From JAFAGX01 sp963759875 (GTDB taxonomy: Bacteria > Acidobacteriota > Terriglobia > Terriglobales > Acidobacteriaceae): DNA of 64,000 bases. A program made the position numbers and the translations under genes. The stretch is from assembly GCA_963759875.1 (NCBI GenBank), contig CAVXBB010000017.1, forward strand, positions 186,001-250,000, in the 5' to 3' direction. Below are positions 34,976 through 43,758 of the stretch, piece by piece; position 1 is the first letter of the stretch; every line of letters begins with the position of its first letter. The notes under the pieces were generated by a model. The model was not told the DNA's origin, made no database searches, and was given only the letters and a program-made list of their open reading frames with translations.

Positions 34976-35575
34976 TCATCCACGGGGGCTTTGCGGAGGG
35001 TTCTTTTTAATCTTCGGAGCTGTTTGTTTTACAACCTTCACTTCGAATTTCACCGGAAGATTCTTAGGCGGATAGCAGGCAGCATTATCGCAGGCCTGAT
35101 ACCGCAAGTTGCCGTGGAATTCGTATTTCTGGGGCAGCACGTTGGCGAGCGGGTGCACGCTAACGCCGAGCGTGAAATCTCCGCTGTAGACGCTTAGCTT
35201 TTCGTTGGGAGCAAATGCGAAGCTCATCTCGTGGCCCGCGGGATAACTGGTTTTTCCGACCACGATGTCGGTGGGCACGTCCAGCCTGAGCGTCGTCGGT
35301 ATCAGATATTCCGCACTGGGCGTGTTGGAATTGATGTGAAACCCCGGCGCGACATGAAAATCGAGGCTAACAGTGCTTGCTTTTCCTCGCGTGATGGTGA
35401 TGAGTGCTGACGGCGACATCGTCACCGAGGGAGCTTTGTTGCCAAAGGACCCTTGCGCTAGTAAAGACGCGGTGAGGCCCAGCAACAAACCGAGTTTTAT
35501 GGCAGTTCTCAAACAACGCCTAATTGGGTTCGGACGGCTGCTCCCGGCCAGTGCAGGCCGAGCATAGCTCGGCAT
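34976..35575 (-). CDS. DsbD alpha-domain-like exported protein
   Basis: 199 residues. A basic N-terminus and signal segment (LGLLLGLTASLLAQG, about residues 29-42) precede a beta-sandwich resembling the N-terminal domain of DsbD: FHINSNTPSAEYLIPT and LRYQACDNAACYPPKNLPVKF, where two cysteines in QACDNAAC are the redox pair. The tail is Lys/Pro-rich. In DsbD this domain passes electrons to periplasmic thiol proteins. The ATG overlaps the TAA of the TlpA-like gene (TAATG), so it is coupled with it. Confidence 0.82.
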   Translation of the reverse strand: MPSYARPALAGSSRPNPIRRCLRTAIKLGLLLGLTASLLAQGSFGNKAPSVTMSPSALITITRGKASTVSLDFHVAPGFHINSNTPSAEYLIPTTLRLDVPTDIVVGKTSYPAGHEMSFAFAPNEKLSVYSGDFTLGVSVHPLANVLPQKYEFHGNLRYQACDNAACYPPKNLPVKFEVKVVKQTAPKIKKNPPQSPRG

Positions 35576-36123
35576 TATTTCTGGGCGACGGCAGTCGAGG
35601 CAATGATCTTCTTTATACCGTCTTCAATCTCGCCGCGACCTTTCAGTCCAAAAGCCTTATCGACGACTTTTCCGTTGCGATCAATGTAAAAGCTGTCCGG
35701 CAGGAATTGCACGCCTCCGTAAGCATCGCCCACGGCTTCTTTGCCGATCAGCACGGGATAATTAACGCCCATTTCTTTCGCGAACGCCGCAATCTCCTGG
35801 GGCTTGGCATCGTCCATGGCGATGCCAATGATCTGCAATCCCTCAGGGCCATAGCGTTTTTGCAGTTCAACGAACCATGGCATTTCAATCTTGCACGGAG
35901 GGCACCAGGTCGCCCAGAAATTCAACAGCACGGCTTTGCCACGGTAGTCCGACAGATGCACCGTTTTGCCGTTCAGCGACTGCAACGTGAAATCCGGGGC
36001 CACATCTCCCTTCATCTGGATGGACGCAGGTGGCCGCTGATGACGCGACATTTTGAGCCCAATCACGAGCATGAACGCGATCACTCCTGCGATGAAGACG
36101 ATGATGAATGGATCACGTTTCAA
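35575..36123 (-). CDS. TlpA/ResA-like thioredoxin-fold protein
   Basis: 182 residues. A single N-terminal membrane anchor (about 6-23) and a periplasmic thioredoxin domain with the active site C74-P-P-C77 in FWATWCPPCKIEMPWF. ResA/TlpA proteins reduce apocytochrome c or other periplasmic thiols. Directly downstream of ccdA (12 bases), which would supply reductant. Confidence 0.93.
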   Translation of the reverse strand: MKRDPFIIVFIAGVIAFMLVIGLKMSRHQRPPASIQMKGDVAPDFTLQSLNGKTVHLSDYRGKAVLLNFWATWCPPCKIEMPWFVELQKRYGPEGLQIIGIAMDDAKPQEIAAFAKEMGVNYPVLIGKEAVGDAYGGVQFLPDSFYIDRNGKVVDKAFGLKGRGEIEDGIKKIIASTAVAQK

Positions 36124-36135
36124 AACAGACTCCCT

Positions 36136-36858
36136 TCACAACGCAAAACGATTAAGAAACGACAAGTAATTTGAAATAAGAGTAAAGCGGCCGAACACCA
36201 GCAGGACTCCGAGAGCGATTAAAAGCGCTCCACTACCGACTTCCAGCGCGTGCATGAACGATTTGAAGCGTCCATAGAATTTGAGAAAACGTTCCAAAGC
36301 GAATGAAGTTATCAGGAACGGGACCGCCAATCCAAGAGAGTAGATCGCTAGCAGGACTATACCTTTGAAAACCGAATCCTGGGCTGCCGCGAAGCCAAGG
36401 ATCACCGCAAGGATCGGACCAACGCATGGCGTCCACCCAAATGCAAAAGCAAAGCCGATCAGGAATGCGCCGCCCGGGCTGCTGCCGCCTTTTACGTTGT
36501 GTAGCCGCTTGTCGGCATAAAGCGCGTTGATACGAAAAATTCCGGTCAAATGCAGGCCAAAAAGAATGATGACCACGCCGGCAATCTGCGCCAGGGTGGA
36601 TTTGTAGCGAGCCAGCATTTGGCCAACTTCCGTAGAAATTGCGCCCAGCGTAATGAAAACCACGCTGAATCCGACAATGAAGCTGATGGAGTTCAGCATC
36701 ATTTTGCGTAGCAATTGTGATTCTTGAGACTTGAGCTCTTCGACTCCCGCACCCGAAATAAGAGACACGTAACCGGGTACCAGCGGCAACACGCAAGGCG
36801 AAAGAAACGAAATCAGCCCCGCGAAAAAGGCCGCAATTGGAAGAGGAAGAGCGTTCAT
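36136..36858 (-). CDS. ccdA: Cytochrome c biogenesis/thiol transporter CcdA
   Basis: 240 residues, six hydrophobic segments. The two redox cysteines are in FLSPCVLPLVPGY (Cys22) and FGWTPCVGPILAV. CcdA carries electrons from cytoplasmic thioredoxin across the membrane to ResA-like and DsbD-alpha-like acceptors, which follow it in the operon. Confidence 0.94.
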   Translation of the reverse strand: MNALPLPIAAFFAGLISFLSPCVLPLVPGYVSLISGAGVEELKSQESQLLRKMMLNSISFIVGFSVVFITLGAISTEVGQMLARYKSTLAQIAGVVIILFGLHLTGIFRINALYADKRLHNVKGGSSPGGAFLIGFAFAFGWTPCVGPILAVILGFAAAQDSVFKGIVLLAIYSLGLAVPFLITSFALERFLKFYGRFKSFMHALEVGSGALLIALGVLLVFGRFTLISNYLSFLNRFAL

Positions 36859-36964
36859 TAACGCTTATTTTACCTGCTGTGTGCACTCGGAAGACGTAAT
36901 ACGAATGCCTTGCGTCTTCGTACCTTATTCGACGTGAACTGCCGTCAAAAGTTGCAGTGAGCAG

Positions 36965-38011
36965 TTAACGCGATGAGCCCGTTTGCTTGTGGCGATGTTT
37001 CCCATTACGCATTTCGGGCGCAGCTTCCGGCGGCGCGAGCGGCGCCGGTTCCGGAGTTGCGGCAAGAGGAGCTTCAGCCAGCGCCTTGCGTATAAATCCC
37101 ACTGGTACGTTTGCCGTGAGCACGGCACGATTTTTCTCCTGCTCAATTTTCAAGCTGTCGAACAAGGCTTTGATATCCGGATCGAGATTCTGAGCGCCGG
37201 TCGAGATCTCGGCCGCATGGAAGAGATGGAAAAACGTGGCAAATTGCTCGGTCACGTGCTTCGCATCCTCTTCACTGCCGGTGAAGGCCACAGCCCTCAG
37301 ATTCAGTTCTCGGAAATAGCGCATCGAGGCGACAACGACCGCTGGGTTTTGGAACATGAACGCCCAACTGGAGATATGGAAACCGGATTGCGGTTGCACC
37401 CGGAAAATTCCCCAGGCCAGGCTAGCCAAGGGAACATGCTTGTAATACTGCCGAAGCAGGGCTGGGCCGGCGAATGGAGATGCGAGCTTCCGTGAACGAT
37501 TAATGATTCCTTCTATTAGTTGCGGCTCGTCTACGTTGGAAGCAGCAACCGTGTCCATACCCAGAACCGCAACCCGCAAGGTGCGTCCTTCCAGTGGAAT
37601 GCTGTAGATGTCTACCGCGCGGTAATTCTCGATTGAGCTGGACAAGTTCTTTAAGAACGCACGCAGGCGTTCTGTCTGCATCTTGCCAACGAAGATTTCG
37701 GAAAATCGCGGCTGCGGAGCCGTACTCGAATAGTGAACAGCAAACGCCGCTTCATCCAAATCGCGTTCGAATTGAAATCCGGTAGCCTGAATGAACTGCT
37801 CGTACTCGGGATCGTGCGGTACCGATGGCAATTCCCCTAAAAGGTTGGCGCGCCGCATCCACTGCAGATTGACGTAGGCGAATCCGTCGGCACCCGGCAG
37901 AAGACGTGCGGGTTCCGGTGGCGCATGTTTCCGGAGAACTACAACCAGCGCCACTGCGGCAGCGACTAGCAGAACCGCTATGATGATGGGCAGGCTGCGT
38001 CGTAATCGCAT
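36965..38011 (-). CDS. Membrane-anchored hypothetical protein
   Basis: 348 residues. One N-terminal membrane anchor (about 7-26) and a soluble external domain beginning PARLLPGADGFAYVNLQWMRRANLL. The tail (about 310-348) is Ala/Pro-rich and then basic. It resembles acidobacterial hypothetical proteins that open with a LLPxDADAVAYVDL-type segment, without known function. It precedes ccdA by about 106 bases on the same strand and may be cotranscribed with the thiol-redox genes. Confidence 0.72.
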   Translation of the reverse strand: MRLRRSLPIIIAVLLVAAAVALVVVLRKHAPPEPARLLPGADGFAYVNLQWMRRANLLGELPSVPHDPEYEQFIQATGFQFERDLDEAAFAVHYSSTAPQPRFSEIFVGKMQTERLRAFLKNLSSSIENYRAVDIYSIPLEGRTLRVAVLGMDTVAASNVDEPQLIEGIINRSRKLASPFAGPALLRQYYKHVPLASLAWGIFRVQPQSGFHISSWAFMFQNPAVVVASMRYFRELNLRAVAFTGSEEDAKHVTEQFATFFHLFHAAEISTGAQNLDPDIKALFDSLKIEQEKNRAVLTANVPVGFIRKALAEAPLAATPEPAPLAPPEAAPEMRNGKHRHKQTGSSR

Positions 38012-38171
38012 CGAGAGGGGGCGCGCGGCAAGGAAGCCGATATCTGCTTACCACGCTGATCCTATGGAACCAGAATGATAGCATCGCGGAGCTCAGGCCG
38101 AAGCAACGTTACACATTGGCGGCGACTAGTCCGCGGCCTCATTGCACGTGAGATGCCGTTATGGTACCTTC

Positions 38172-38177
38172 TATAAT
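38172..38177 (+). promoter_or_regulatory. Possible -10 box of the tRNA-Thr(TGT) promoter
   Basis: A perfect TATAAT lies 66 bases upstream of the tRNA. The -35 region at the optimal distance (TGAGAT) is poor, so this is only a candidate. Confidence 0.3.
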
Positions 38178-38243
38178 TGTCCCGGACATGCGAGGGATCA
38201 GAGGGATTAACGTGCCTGCTTGCGGGTATGTTTTTTCCGGACT

Positions 38244-38319
38244 GCTGGCGTAGCTCAGCTGGTAGAGCATCTGATTTGTAATCAGAGGGTCAGGGGTTCA
38301 AATCCCTTCGCCAGCTCCA
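38244..38319 (+). tRNA. tRNA-Thr (anticodon TGT)
   Basis: Complete cloverleaf: acceptor GCTGGCG / CGCCAGC, D-arm TAGCTCAGCTGGTAGAGCA, anticodon loop with TGT, T-arm GGGGTTCAAATCCC, discriminator T and encoded CCA. Reads ACA. Confidence 0.97.
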
Positions 38320-38531
38320 GGATTAGAGTTATTCCGGAGTTTTAGAGTTTTTGCGCGGCGCGGCGGCGTAGATTTTCCATCGGCACTCCATTTAGGAAGC
38401 ATTCCCAAGTGTGGTGTGTGCGCACAGTCATCATTTGTGCGCCCTCGGCCTTCTAATTAGATGTCCGCAATATCTCCGCACGTATGCGCAAGCCCCGGCG
38501 TAGTTTCAGATGTTGCAGGAGCCGGCATTTT

Positions 38532-38620
38532 GCACAGGTGGGTGAGTGGTTAAAGCCGACAGACTGTAAATCTGTTCCTCCTTGCGAGGTACGGAGGTTC
38601 GAATCCTCCCCTGTGCACCA
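38532..38620 (+). tRNA. tRNA-Tyr (anticodon GTA)
   Basis: Class II tRNA: acceptor GCACAGG / CCTGTGC, anticodon GTA in AGACTGTAAATCT, long variable arm (CCTCCTTGCGAGGTACGG region), T-arm GAGGTTCGAATCCTC, discriminator A and encoded CCA. Confidence 0.97.
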
Positions 38621-38811
38621 GTGATTGAAGTGAACCGTTTATTACTTGGATTGATCGCGTATGTAGTCTTGGGAGTTTTGTCGTGGACAACGCTCAGCGA
38701 TCAACGATTTCGAATTGTTACGCTAGCAATTCTGGCGATGTTTGCGGTGAAAACCTGGGCGCGGCGGAAGGAGTTCATGCACCCGGACAAGGGCAGTGAA
38801 TCAAGCAATGA

Positions 38812-38821
<10 letters not shown>
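38621..38821 (+). CDS. Possible small membrane protein wedged between two tRNA genes
   Basis: A 66-codon frame starting at GTG immediately after the CCA of tRNA-Tyr and stopping inside the acceptor/D region of tRNA-Thr(GGT). The product has two hydrophobic helices (RLLLGLIAYVVLGVLSW and IVTLAILAMFAVKTW) and a charged tail. There is no ribosome-binding site and transcription would be with the tRNAs. The sequence looks like a real small membrane protein, but the overlap with tRNA genes argues for caution. Confidence 0.42.
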
Positions 38822-38887
<66 letters not shown>

Positions 38888-38972
38888 GACATTCGAGTTT
38901 CGCGGAAGAGCTGAGAACTGATTTACGGGCGGGAATAACTTGAGGCGCTTGCGGGCGTCTGACCCCGCAGCC

Positions 38973-39004
38973 GAAATCCCGAGCGAAGTCGAGGGACCTC
39001 GAAG
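38973..39004. repeat. REP-like dispersed repeat, copy 5
   Basis: GAAATCCCGAGCGAAGTCGA and then GGGACCTCGAAG: the reverse-oriented form of the intergenic repeat family. A diverged copy (GAGATCCTGAGTGAAGCG, then AAGGACCTC) is at about 39101-39128, so the repeat and the tRNA-Gly sequence were duplicated together. Confidence 0.5.
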
Positions 39005-39019
39005 CTAGCAGTGGGAAGA

Positions 39020-39057
39020 GCGGGAGTAACTCAGTGGTAGAGTCACAGCCTTCCAAG
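39020..39057 (+). pseudogene. Truncated tandem copy of tRNA-Gly(TCC)
   Basis: The first 38 bases are identical to the intact tRNA-Gly 133 bases downstream, from GCGGGAG through the anticodon loop TTCCAAG. The 3' half (T-arm, acceptor strand, CCA) is missing and replaced by unrelated sequence. It cannot fold into a tRNA. Confidence 0.85.
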
Positions 39058-39152
39058 TCGAGCCGTTCAGTAGGCGTGAGCGAAGCGGGAGTCTGCTGGC
39101 GAGATCCTGAGTGAAGCGAAGGACCTCAAAGTTGGAACTGGCAGTGAACTGA

Positions 39153-39227
39153 GCGGGAGTAACTCAGTGGTAGAGTCACAGCCTTCCAAGCTGTTGGTCG
39201 CGGGTTCGATTCCCGTCTCCCGCTCCA
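39153..39227 (+). tRNA. tRNA-Gly (anticodon TCC)
   Basis: Acceptor GCGGGAG / CTCCCGC, D-arm TAACTCAGTGGTAGAGT, anticodon TCC in AGCCTTCCAAGCT, T-arm GCGGGTTCGATTCCCGT, discriminator T and encoded CCA. Complete and apparently functional. Confidence 0.97.
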
Positions 39228-39244
39228 GAGTTTGAGTGCTGACG

Positions 39245-39586
39245 ATGGGCTTTGAACAAGCAACCATTGGCGTTGAGCGGAAGAAGGAATTTGAGGAACT
39301 CAAGAGCGCGATCGACCGCGCGTTTAGTCGAGAAAAGGTGCAAGCGTTCCTCAAGCGGTTGCATAGCGAAAGAATCCGCGTGCGCGATTGGGAGTCGGTG
39401 CTGGCCAAAGGCATCTTGGAGAAAGTGGATGACCTTCGGTTCCAGGCGGGAGAAACGGCGCGAACCTTGTATGGGAAACTGACGGTTTCCGATCAGGCGC
39501 AGATCCGCGAGCTGTATTTGTTTCGCGTCGAGGAAGTTGACCCGAAACTGCGCAGCAAGTTTCACAAGATTTATCAGTATTACTGA
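39245..39586 (+). CDS. Hypothetical helical protein between tRNA-Gly and tuf
   Basis: 113 residues, predicted almost wholly alpha-helical and highly charged (ERKKEFEELKSAIDRAFSRE, LSVSDQAQIRELYLFRVEEVD-like C-terminus ending HKIYQYY). No signal or membrane segment. I do not recognise a family with a known function; position in a conserved translation cluster suggests a conserved lineage-specific gene. The first ATG compatible with the frame after the tRNA is at 39245; one three codons earlier is a weaker option. Confidence 0.7.
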   Translation: MGFEQATIGVERKKEFEELKSAIDRAFSREKVQAFLKRLHSERIRVRDWESVLAKGILEKVDDLRFQAGETARTLYGKLTVSDQAQIRELYLFRVEEVDPKLRSKFHKIYQYY

Positions 39587-39593
39587 GATGCAC

Positions 39594-39631
39594 AGGTCCT
39601 TCGGCGGCTGAAGCCGACTCAGGATGACAAG
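39594..39631. repeat. REP-like dispersed intergenic repeat, copy 6
   Basis: AGGTCCTTCGGCGGCTGAAG, then CCGACTCAGGATGACAAGG. Same family words as the other copies; lies between the helical protein and tuf. Confidence 0.45.
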
Positions 39632-39673
39632 GTTTCAGGTTCAAGCTAACCGCTAAGAGCTGAGGAAACAGAA

Positions 39674-40861
<1,188 letters not shown>

Positions 40862-40866
40862 TGGCT

Positions 40867-40907
40867 GCGGAGCTTTGCTCCGCCTGGACGGCCGAGGGCG
40901 GCCGTCC
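40867..40907. repeat. Twin-hairpin intergenic element between tuf and rpmG
   Basis: Hairpin 1: GCGGAGC-TTT-GCTCCGC (40867-40883). Hairpin 2: GGACGGCC / GGCCGTCC around the loop GAGGGC (40886-40907). Nearly the same pair lies in the rplK-rplA spacer at 42871-42911. Confidence 0.75.
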
Positions 40908-40934
40908 CTACATGAGCAGAGAAGGGATTGAGCA

Positions 40935-41087
40935 ATGCCCCGAGAGATCATCACGTTGCAATGCGGTGAGTGCAAAGAGCGGAATTATTCGAAGACCAAG
41001 AACCGGAAGACGACACCAGATCGTCTGGAATTGAAGAAGTTTTGCCGTCGTTGCCGGAAGCATACGCCGCATAAAGAGGTTAAGTAG
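40935..41087 (+). CDS. rpmG: Large ribosomal subunit protein bL33
   Basis: 50 residues (MPREIITLQCGECKERNYS...). It is the zinc-binding form of L33, with the two pairs CGEC and CRRC. Its place between tuf and secE is the classical one. Confidence 0.96.
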   Translation: MPREIITLQCGECKERNYSKTKNRKTTPDRLELKKFCRRCRKHTPHKEVK

Positions 41088-41142
41088 TTAGGAGTCAGTA
41101 GTCAGCGGTTTGGCTGGCGGCTGATTGCTGAAAGCTGTTTTC

Positions 41143-41218
41143 AGGGGCGTAAGCTCAACGGTTAAACTGCCGGTCTCCAAAACCGGACTTGGGGGTTCGA
41201 ATCCCTCCGCCCCTGCCA
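41143..41218 (+). tRNA. tRNA-Trp (anticodon CCA)
   Basis: Acceptor AGGGGCG / CGCCCCT, D-arm TAAGCTCAACGGTTAAACT, anticodon CCA in CGGTCTCCAAAACCG, T-arm GGGGTTCGAATCCC, discriminator G and encoded CCA. Lies between rpmG and secE, the usual context. Confidence 0.97.
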
Positions 41219-41265
41219 GAGGTTAGCAGGCGAGAGCACAGGGAAGATAGGAGTAGAGGTAAAGA

Positions 41266-41526
41266 ATGGCAAAGTCAATGGCGACGGTACTGAGTGACGA
41301 AGGAATCGCCGGCAAGATTAAGTCCTGGCCAGAGCGCATCAAAACTTTTTACAGCGATGTGCGTTCGGAAATGAAGAAGGTCACCGCGCCGTCGTTCAAG
41401 GATGTGCGCGCCACTACAGCGGTGGTCATTATTACCGTGTTTCTGTTTGGGCTTTATTTTTGGATCGTCGATAACACGATCGGCAGCGGAATCAATTACC
41501 TGTTCAAGTATTTGACGCATCGCTGA
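41266..41526 (+). CDS. secE: Preprotein translocase subunit SecE
   Basis: 86 residues: an amphipathic cytoplasmic helix (FYSDVRSEMKKVTAPSFKDVRAT) and one C-terminal membrane segment (VVIITVFLFGLYFWIV). SecE clamps the SecY channel. Single-span form, next to nusG as usual. Confidence 0.95.
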   Translation: MAKSMATVLSDEGIAGKIKSWPERIKTFYSDVRSEMKKVTAPSFKDVRATTAVVIITVFLFGLYFWIVDNTIGSGINYLFKYLTHR

Positions 41527-41545
41527 ACGAGGGAAGGAAACAAGT

Positions 41546-42190
41546 TTGCCGCGCAATATGGTGGAAGAAGAAAAAAACGAAGCTGCAACGGACGGCTCCG
41601 AGGTTCCGCAGGCGCCCACGACCGATGGAGCTGTTGCCAGCGAATCACCCCGCAATCCCAATATGAAGTGGTACATCATCCACTCCTATTCGGGATTTGA
41701 ACGAAAAGTGAAGGAATCGCTGGAATCGCGAGTTCAGGCGTTTGGTCTGCAGGACAAGATTGGAAAGGTGCTGATTCCGACGGAGTCGGTCACGGAAGTT
41801 CGTGGCGGCAAGAAGTACACCAGCGAGCGGATGTTTTATCCCGGGTACGTGCTGGTGGAAATGGATATGAACGACCACGTTTGGCACGTGGTCAAGTCGA
41901 CGCCGCGAGTGACTGGATTTGTTGGCACCGGGCAGCAGCCGACTCCGCTGTCGGAAGAAGAAGTTCAGCACATTGTTTACCGAGTCGGAGAGTCAAAGGA
42001 CAAGCCGAGACTCAAGGTCAAATTCGAGAAGGGCGAGACTGTACGCGTCACCGAGGGCCCGTTCGCGACGTTTCAGGGTGTGGTCGATGATGTGAATGAG
42101 GACCGGGAGACTTTGAAAGTGATGGTCACGATCTTCGGACGATCGACGCCGGTGGAGCTGGAGTTCGGGCAGGTAGAGAAAGTCGCGTAA
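41546..42190 (+). CDS. nusG: Transcription termination/antitermination protein NusG
   Basis: 214 residues. An acidic N-terminal extension of about 37 residues precedes the NGN domain (MKWYIIHSYSGFERKVKESLE, FYPGYVLVEMDM) and the C-terminal KOW domain (GETVRVTEGPFATFQGVVDDV). The start is TTG 41546, with AAGGAA 5-6 bases upstream; the ATG at 41558 is too far from it. NusG couples polymerase to the ribosome and Rho. Confidence 0.96.
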   Translation: MPRNMVEEEKNEAATDGSEVPQAPTTDGAVASESPRNPNMKWYIIHSYSGFERKVKESLESRVQAFGLQDKIGKVLIPTESVTEVRGGKKYTSERMFYPGYVLVEMDMNDHVWHVVKSTPRVTGFVGTGQQPTPLSEEEVQHIVYRVGESKDKPRLKVKFEKGETVRVTEGPFATFQGVVDDVNEDRETLKVMVTIFGRSTPVELEFGQVEKVA

Positions 42191-42192
42191 TT

Positions 42193-42324
42193 ATGGGTAG
42201 TTTCAGTGCTAAGTTGCGAGTGTGGAATCCTAATGCTCCCGAGAAGGCGGAAGATGTCGAAGCTATGGTTGAAACGGGCGCGCGGCGTTTTCTTGGATTC
42301 ACCGCTACCGTTTGGAGCGGATAG
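42193..42324 (+). pseudogene. Remnant of a clan AA (retropepsin-like) aspartic protease
   Basis: A 43-codon frame starting 2 bases after nusG. The opening MGSFSAKLRVWNPNAPEKAE followed by VEAMVETGA matches the N-terminus of small bacterial retropepsin-like proteases, whose catalytic motif is DTGA; here it is ETGA. After RRFLGF the likeness stops and the frame ends, leaving out the second half of the fold. I read it as a degraded gene; a short functional peptide is less likely. Confidence 0.42.
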
Positions 42325-42436
42325 GAGCGACTGCGCTACGGCGGATCGGAATTGATTCCGACCGTAATGCCAGGCATTAGCTGCGGTTGAGCATTTTCGA
42401 AAGAAGTTCAGACGAATTCATTAGGGTTTACGAGTT

Positions 42437-42868
42437 ATGGCAAAAAAGGTAACGGGTTCCGTAAAGCTTCAGATTGCGGCCGGGAAGGCAACGCCGGCTC
42501 CGCCGGTTGGTCCAGCTTTAGGCCAGGCGCAGATCAACATTATGGAGTTCTGCAAGCAGTTCAATGCAAAAACCAGCGCCAAAGAACTGGAAGGATTGAT
42601 CATTCCGGTGGTGGTGTCGGTGTACAGCGATCGCTCGTTTACGTTCATCACCAAGACGCCTCCGGCTTCGGTGTTGTTGAAGAGAGCTGCTGGAATTGCG
42701 AAGGGATCTGGCGCACCGAATAAAGATAAGGTCGGCAAGGTTACGCTGAAGCAAGTCGAAGACATTGCGAAACAGAAGATGCCAGACCTGAATGCGGCTT
42801 CTGTGGATGCCGCGATCAAGAGCGTTCGTGGGACGGCCCGTTCAATGGGAATTGAGGTCGTCGGGTAA
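42437..42868 (+). CDS. rplK: Large ribosomal subunit protein uL11
   Basis: 143 residues, family length. Typical N-terminal domain (VKLQIAAGKATPAPPVGPALGQ) with the conserved prolines contacted by thiostrepton, and the rRNA-binding C-terminal domain (DLNAASVDAAIKSVRGTARSMGI). Follows nusG. Confidence 0.98.
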   Translation: MAKKVTGSVKLQIAAGKATPAPPVGPALGQAQINIMEFCKQFNAKTSAKELEGLIIPVVVSVYSDRSFTFITKTPPASVLLKRAAGIAKGSGAPNKDKVGKVTLKQVEDIAKQKMPDLNAASVDAAIKSVRGTARSMGIEVVG

Positions 42869-42870
42869 TC

Positions 42871-42911
42871 GCGGAGCTTCGCTCCGCCGGACGGCCAAGG
42901 GCGGCCGTGCC
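42871..42911. repeat. Twin-hairpin intergenic element between rplK and rplA
   Basis: Hairpin 1: GCGGAGC-TTC-GCTCCGC (42871-42887). Hairpin 2: GGACGGCC, loop AAGGGC, GGCCGTGCC with a one-base bulge (42889-42911). Second copy of the element found after tuf. Confidence 0.75.
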
Positions 42912-42989
42912 CACGTGATTGTTTTTGGAGTCTACAGCACTACGGCTCATCAGAATCTCGGTGGGCGGTGGGAGACGAAGGAACAGAGA

Positions 42990-43697
42990 ATGAAAAAAGC
43001 TGGAAAGAACATTGCGAAGGCGCGACAAGCAGTTGAGAAGCGCCCATATCCATTGCAGGAGGCGGTTCCGCTTCTGCAGAAAGTGAAGTACGCCAAGTTC
43101 GACGAGACAGTTGAAGTCACCATGCGGCTTGGAGTCGATCCCAAACACGCTGACCAAATGGTGCGCGGAACCGTCGTTCTGCCCCATGGACTGGGAAAAT
43201 CTAAGCGTGTATTGGTAATCGCAACGGGCGAAAAGGTGAAAGAAGCTGAGCAGGCTGGCGCCGATTTCGTTGGTGGCGAGGAAATGGTCGAGAAGATCAA
43301 TAAGGAGAACTGGACTGATTTTGACGCGCTGATTGCAACGCCAGACGTGATGAAGTCAGTTGGCCGACTGGGAAAGGTTCTCGGACCCAAAGGGCTGATG
43401 CCGAATCCGAAGACCGGAACCGTGACCTTCGATATTGCTCGAGCAGTAAAGGAAGTGAAAGCCGGGAAAGTGGAATTCCGCACCGACAAGACGGCACTGG
43501 TACACGTGCCGGTTGGCAAGATTTCTTTCCCGCCCGAGAACTTGATCGAAAACGCGACCGTACTGATCACGAGCGTGGTCAAGGCCAAGCCCACAGTGGC
43601 GAAGGGCAAGTATGTGAAAGGCTGTTATCTCAGTTCTACGATGGGACCTGGCATTTCGATCGACACAAGCGCGGTCGAGGCCGCGGCGAAAGCTTAG
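42990..43697 (+). CDS. rplA: Large ribosomal subunit protein uL1
   Basis: 235 residues, starting MKKAGKNIAKARQAVEKRPY. L1 motifs TMRLGVDPKHADQMVRGTV and GPKGLMPNPKTGTVT are intact. L1 forms the ribosome stalk near the E site and in many bacteria autoregulates the L11-L1 mRNA. The frame is open about 66 codons upstream, but that part crosses the hairpin element and lacks likeness to L1. Confidence 0.98.
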   Translation: MKKAGKNIAKARQAVEKRPYPLQEAVPLLQKVKYAKFDETVEVTMRLGVDPKHADQMVRGTVVLPHGLGKSKRVLVIATGEKVKEAEQAGADFVGGEEMVEKINKENWTDFDALIATPDVMKSVGRLGKVLGPKGLMPNPKTGTVTFDIARAVKEVKAGKVEFRTDKTALVHVPVGKISFPPENLIENATVLITSVVKAKPTVAKGKYVKGCYLSSTMGPGISIDTSAVEAAAKA

Positions 43698-43708
43698 TCG
43701 GTCGGCCG

Positions 43709-43730
43709 AACAGCCAGAGGCGGCTGTCGC
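43709..43730. repeat. Intergenic hairpin of the GAGGGC-loop family between rplA and rplJ
   Basis: Stem ACAGCC / GGCTGT around AGAGGC (43710-43727). A diverged, shorter member of the same hairpin family. Confidence 0.5.
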
Positions 43731-43758
43731 TACCAAGAAATTGATGAGGGATTAAAAA

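Noticed and set aside
40867..43730. CRISPR-like array from the repeated hairpins
   Set aside because: The copies are widely and irregularly spaced with genes between, and no cas gene is present.
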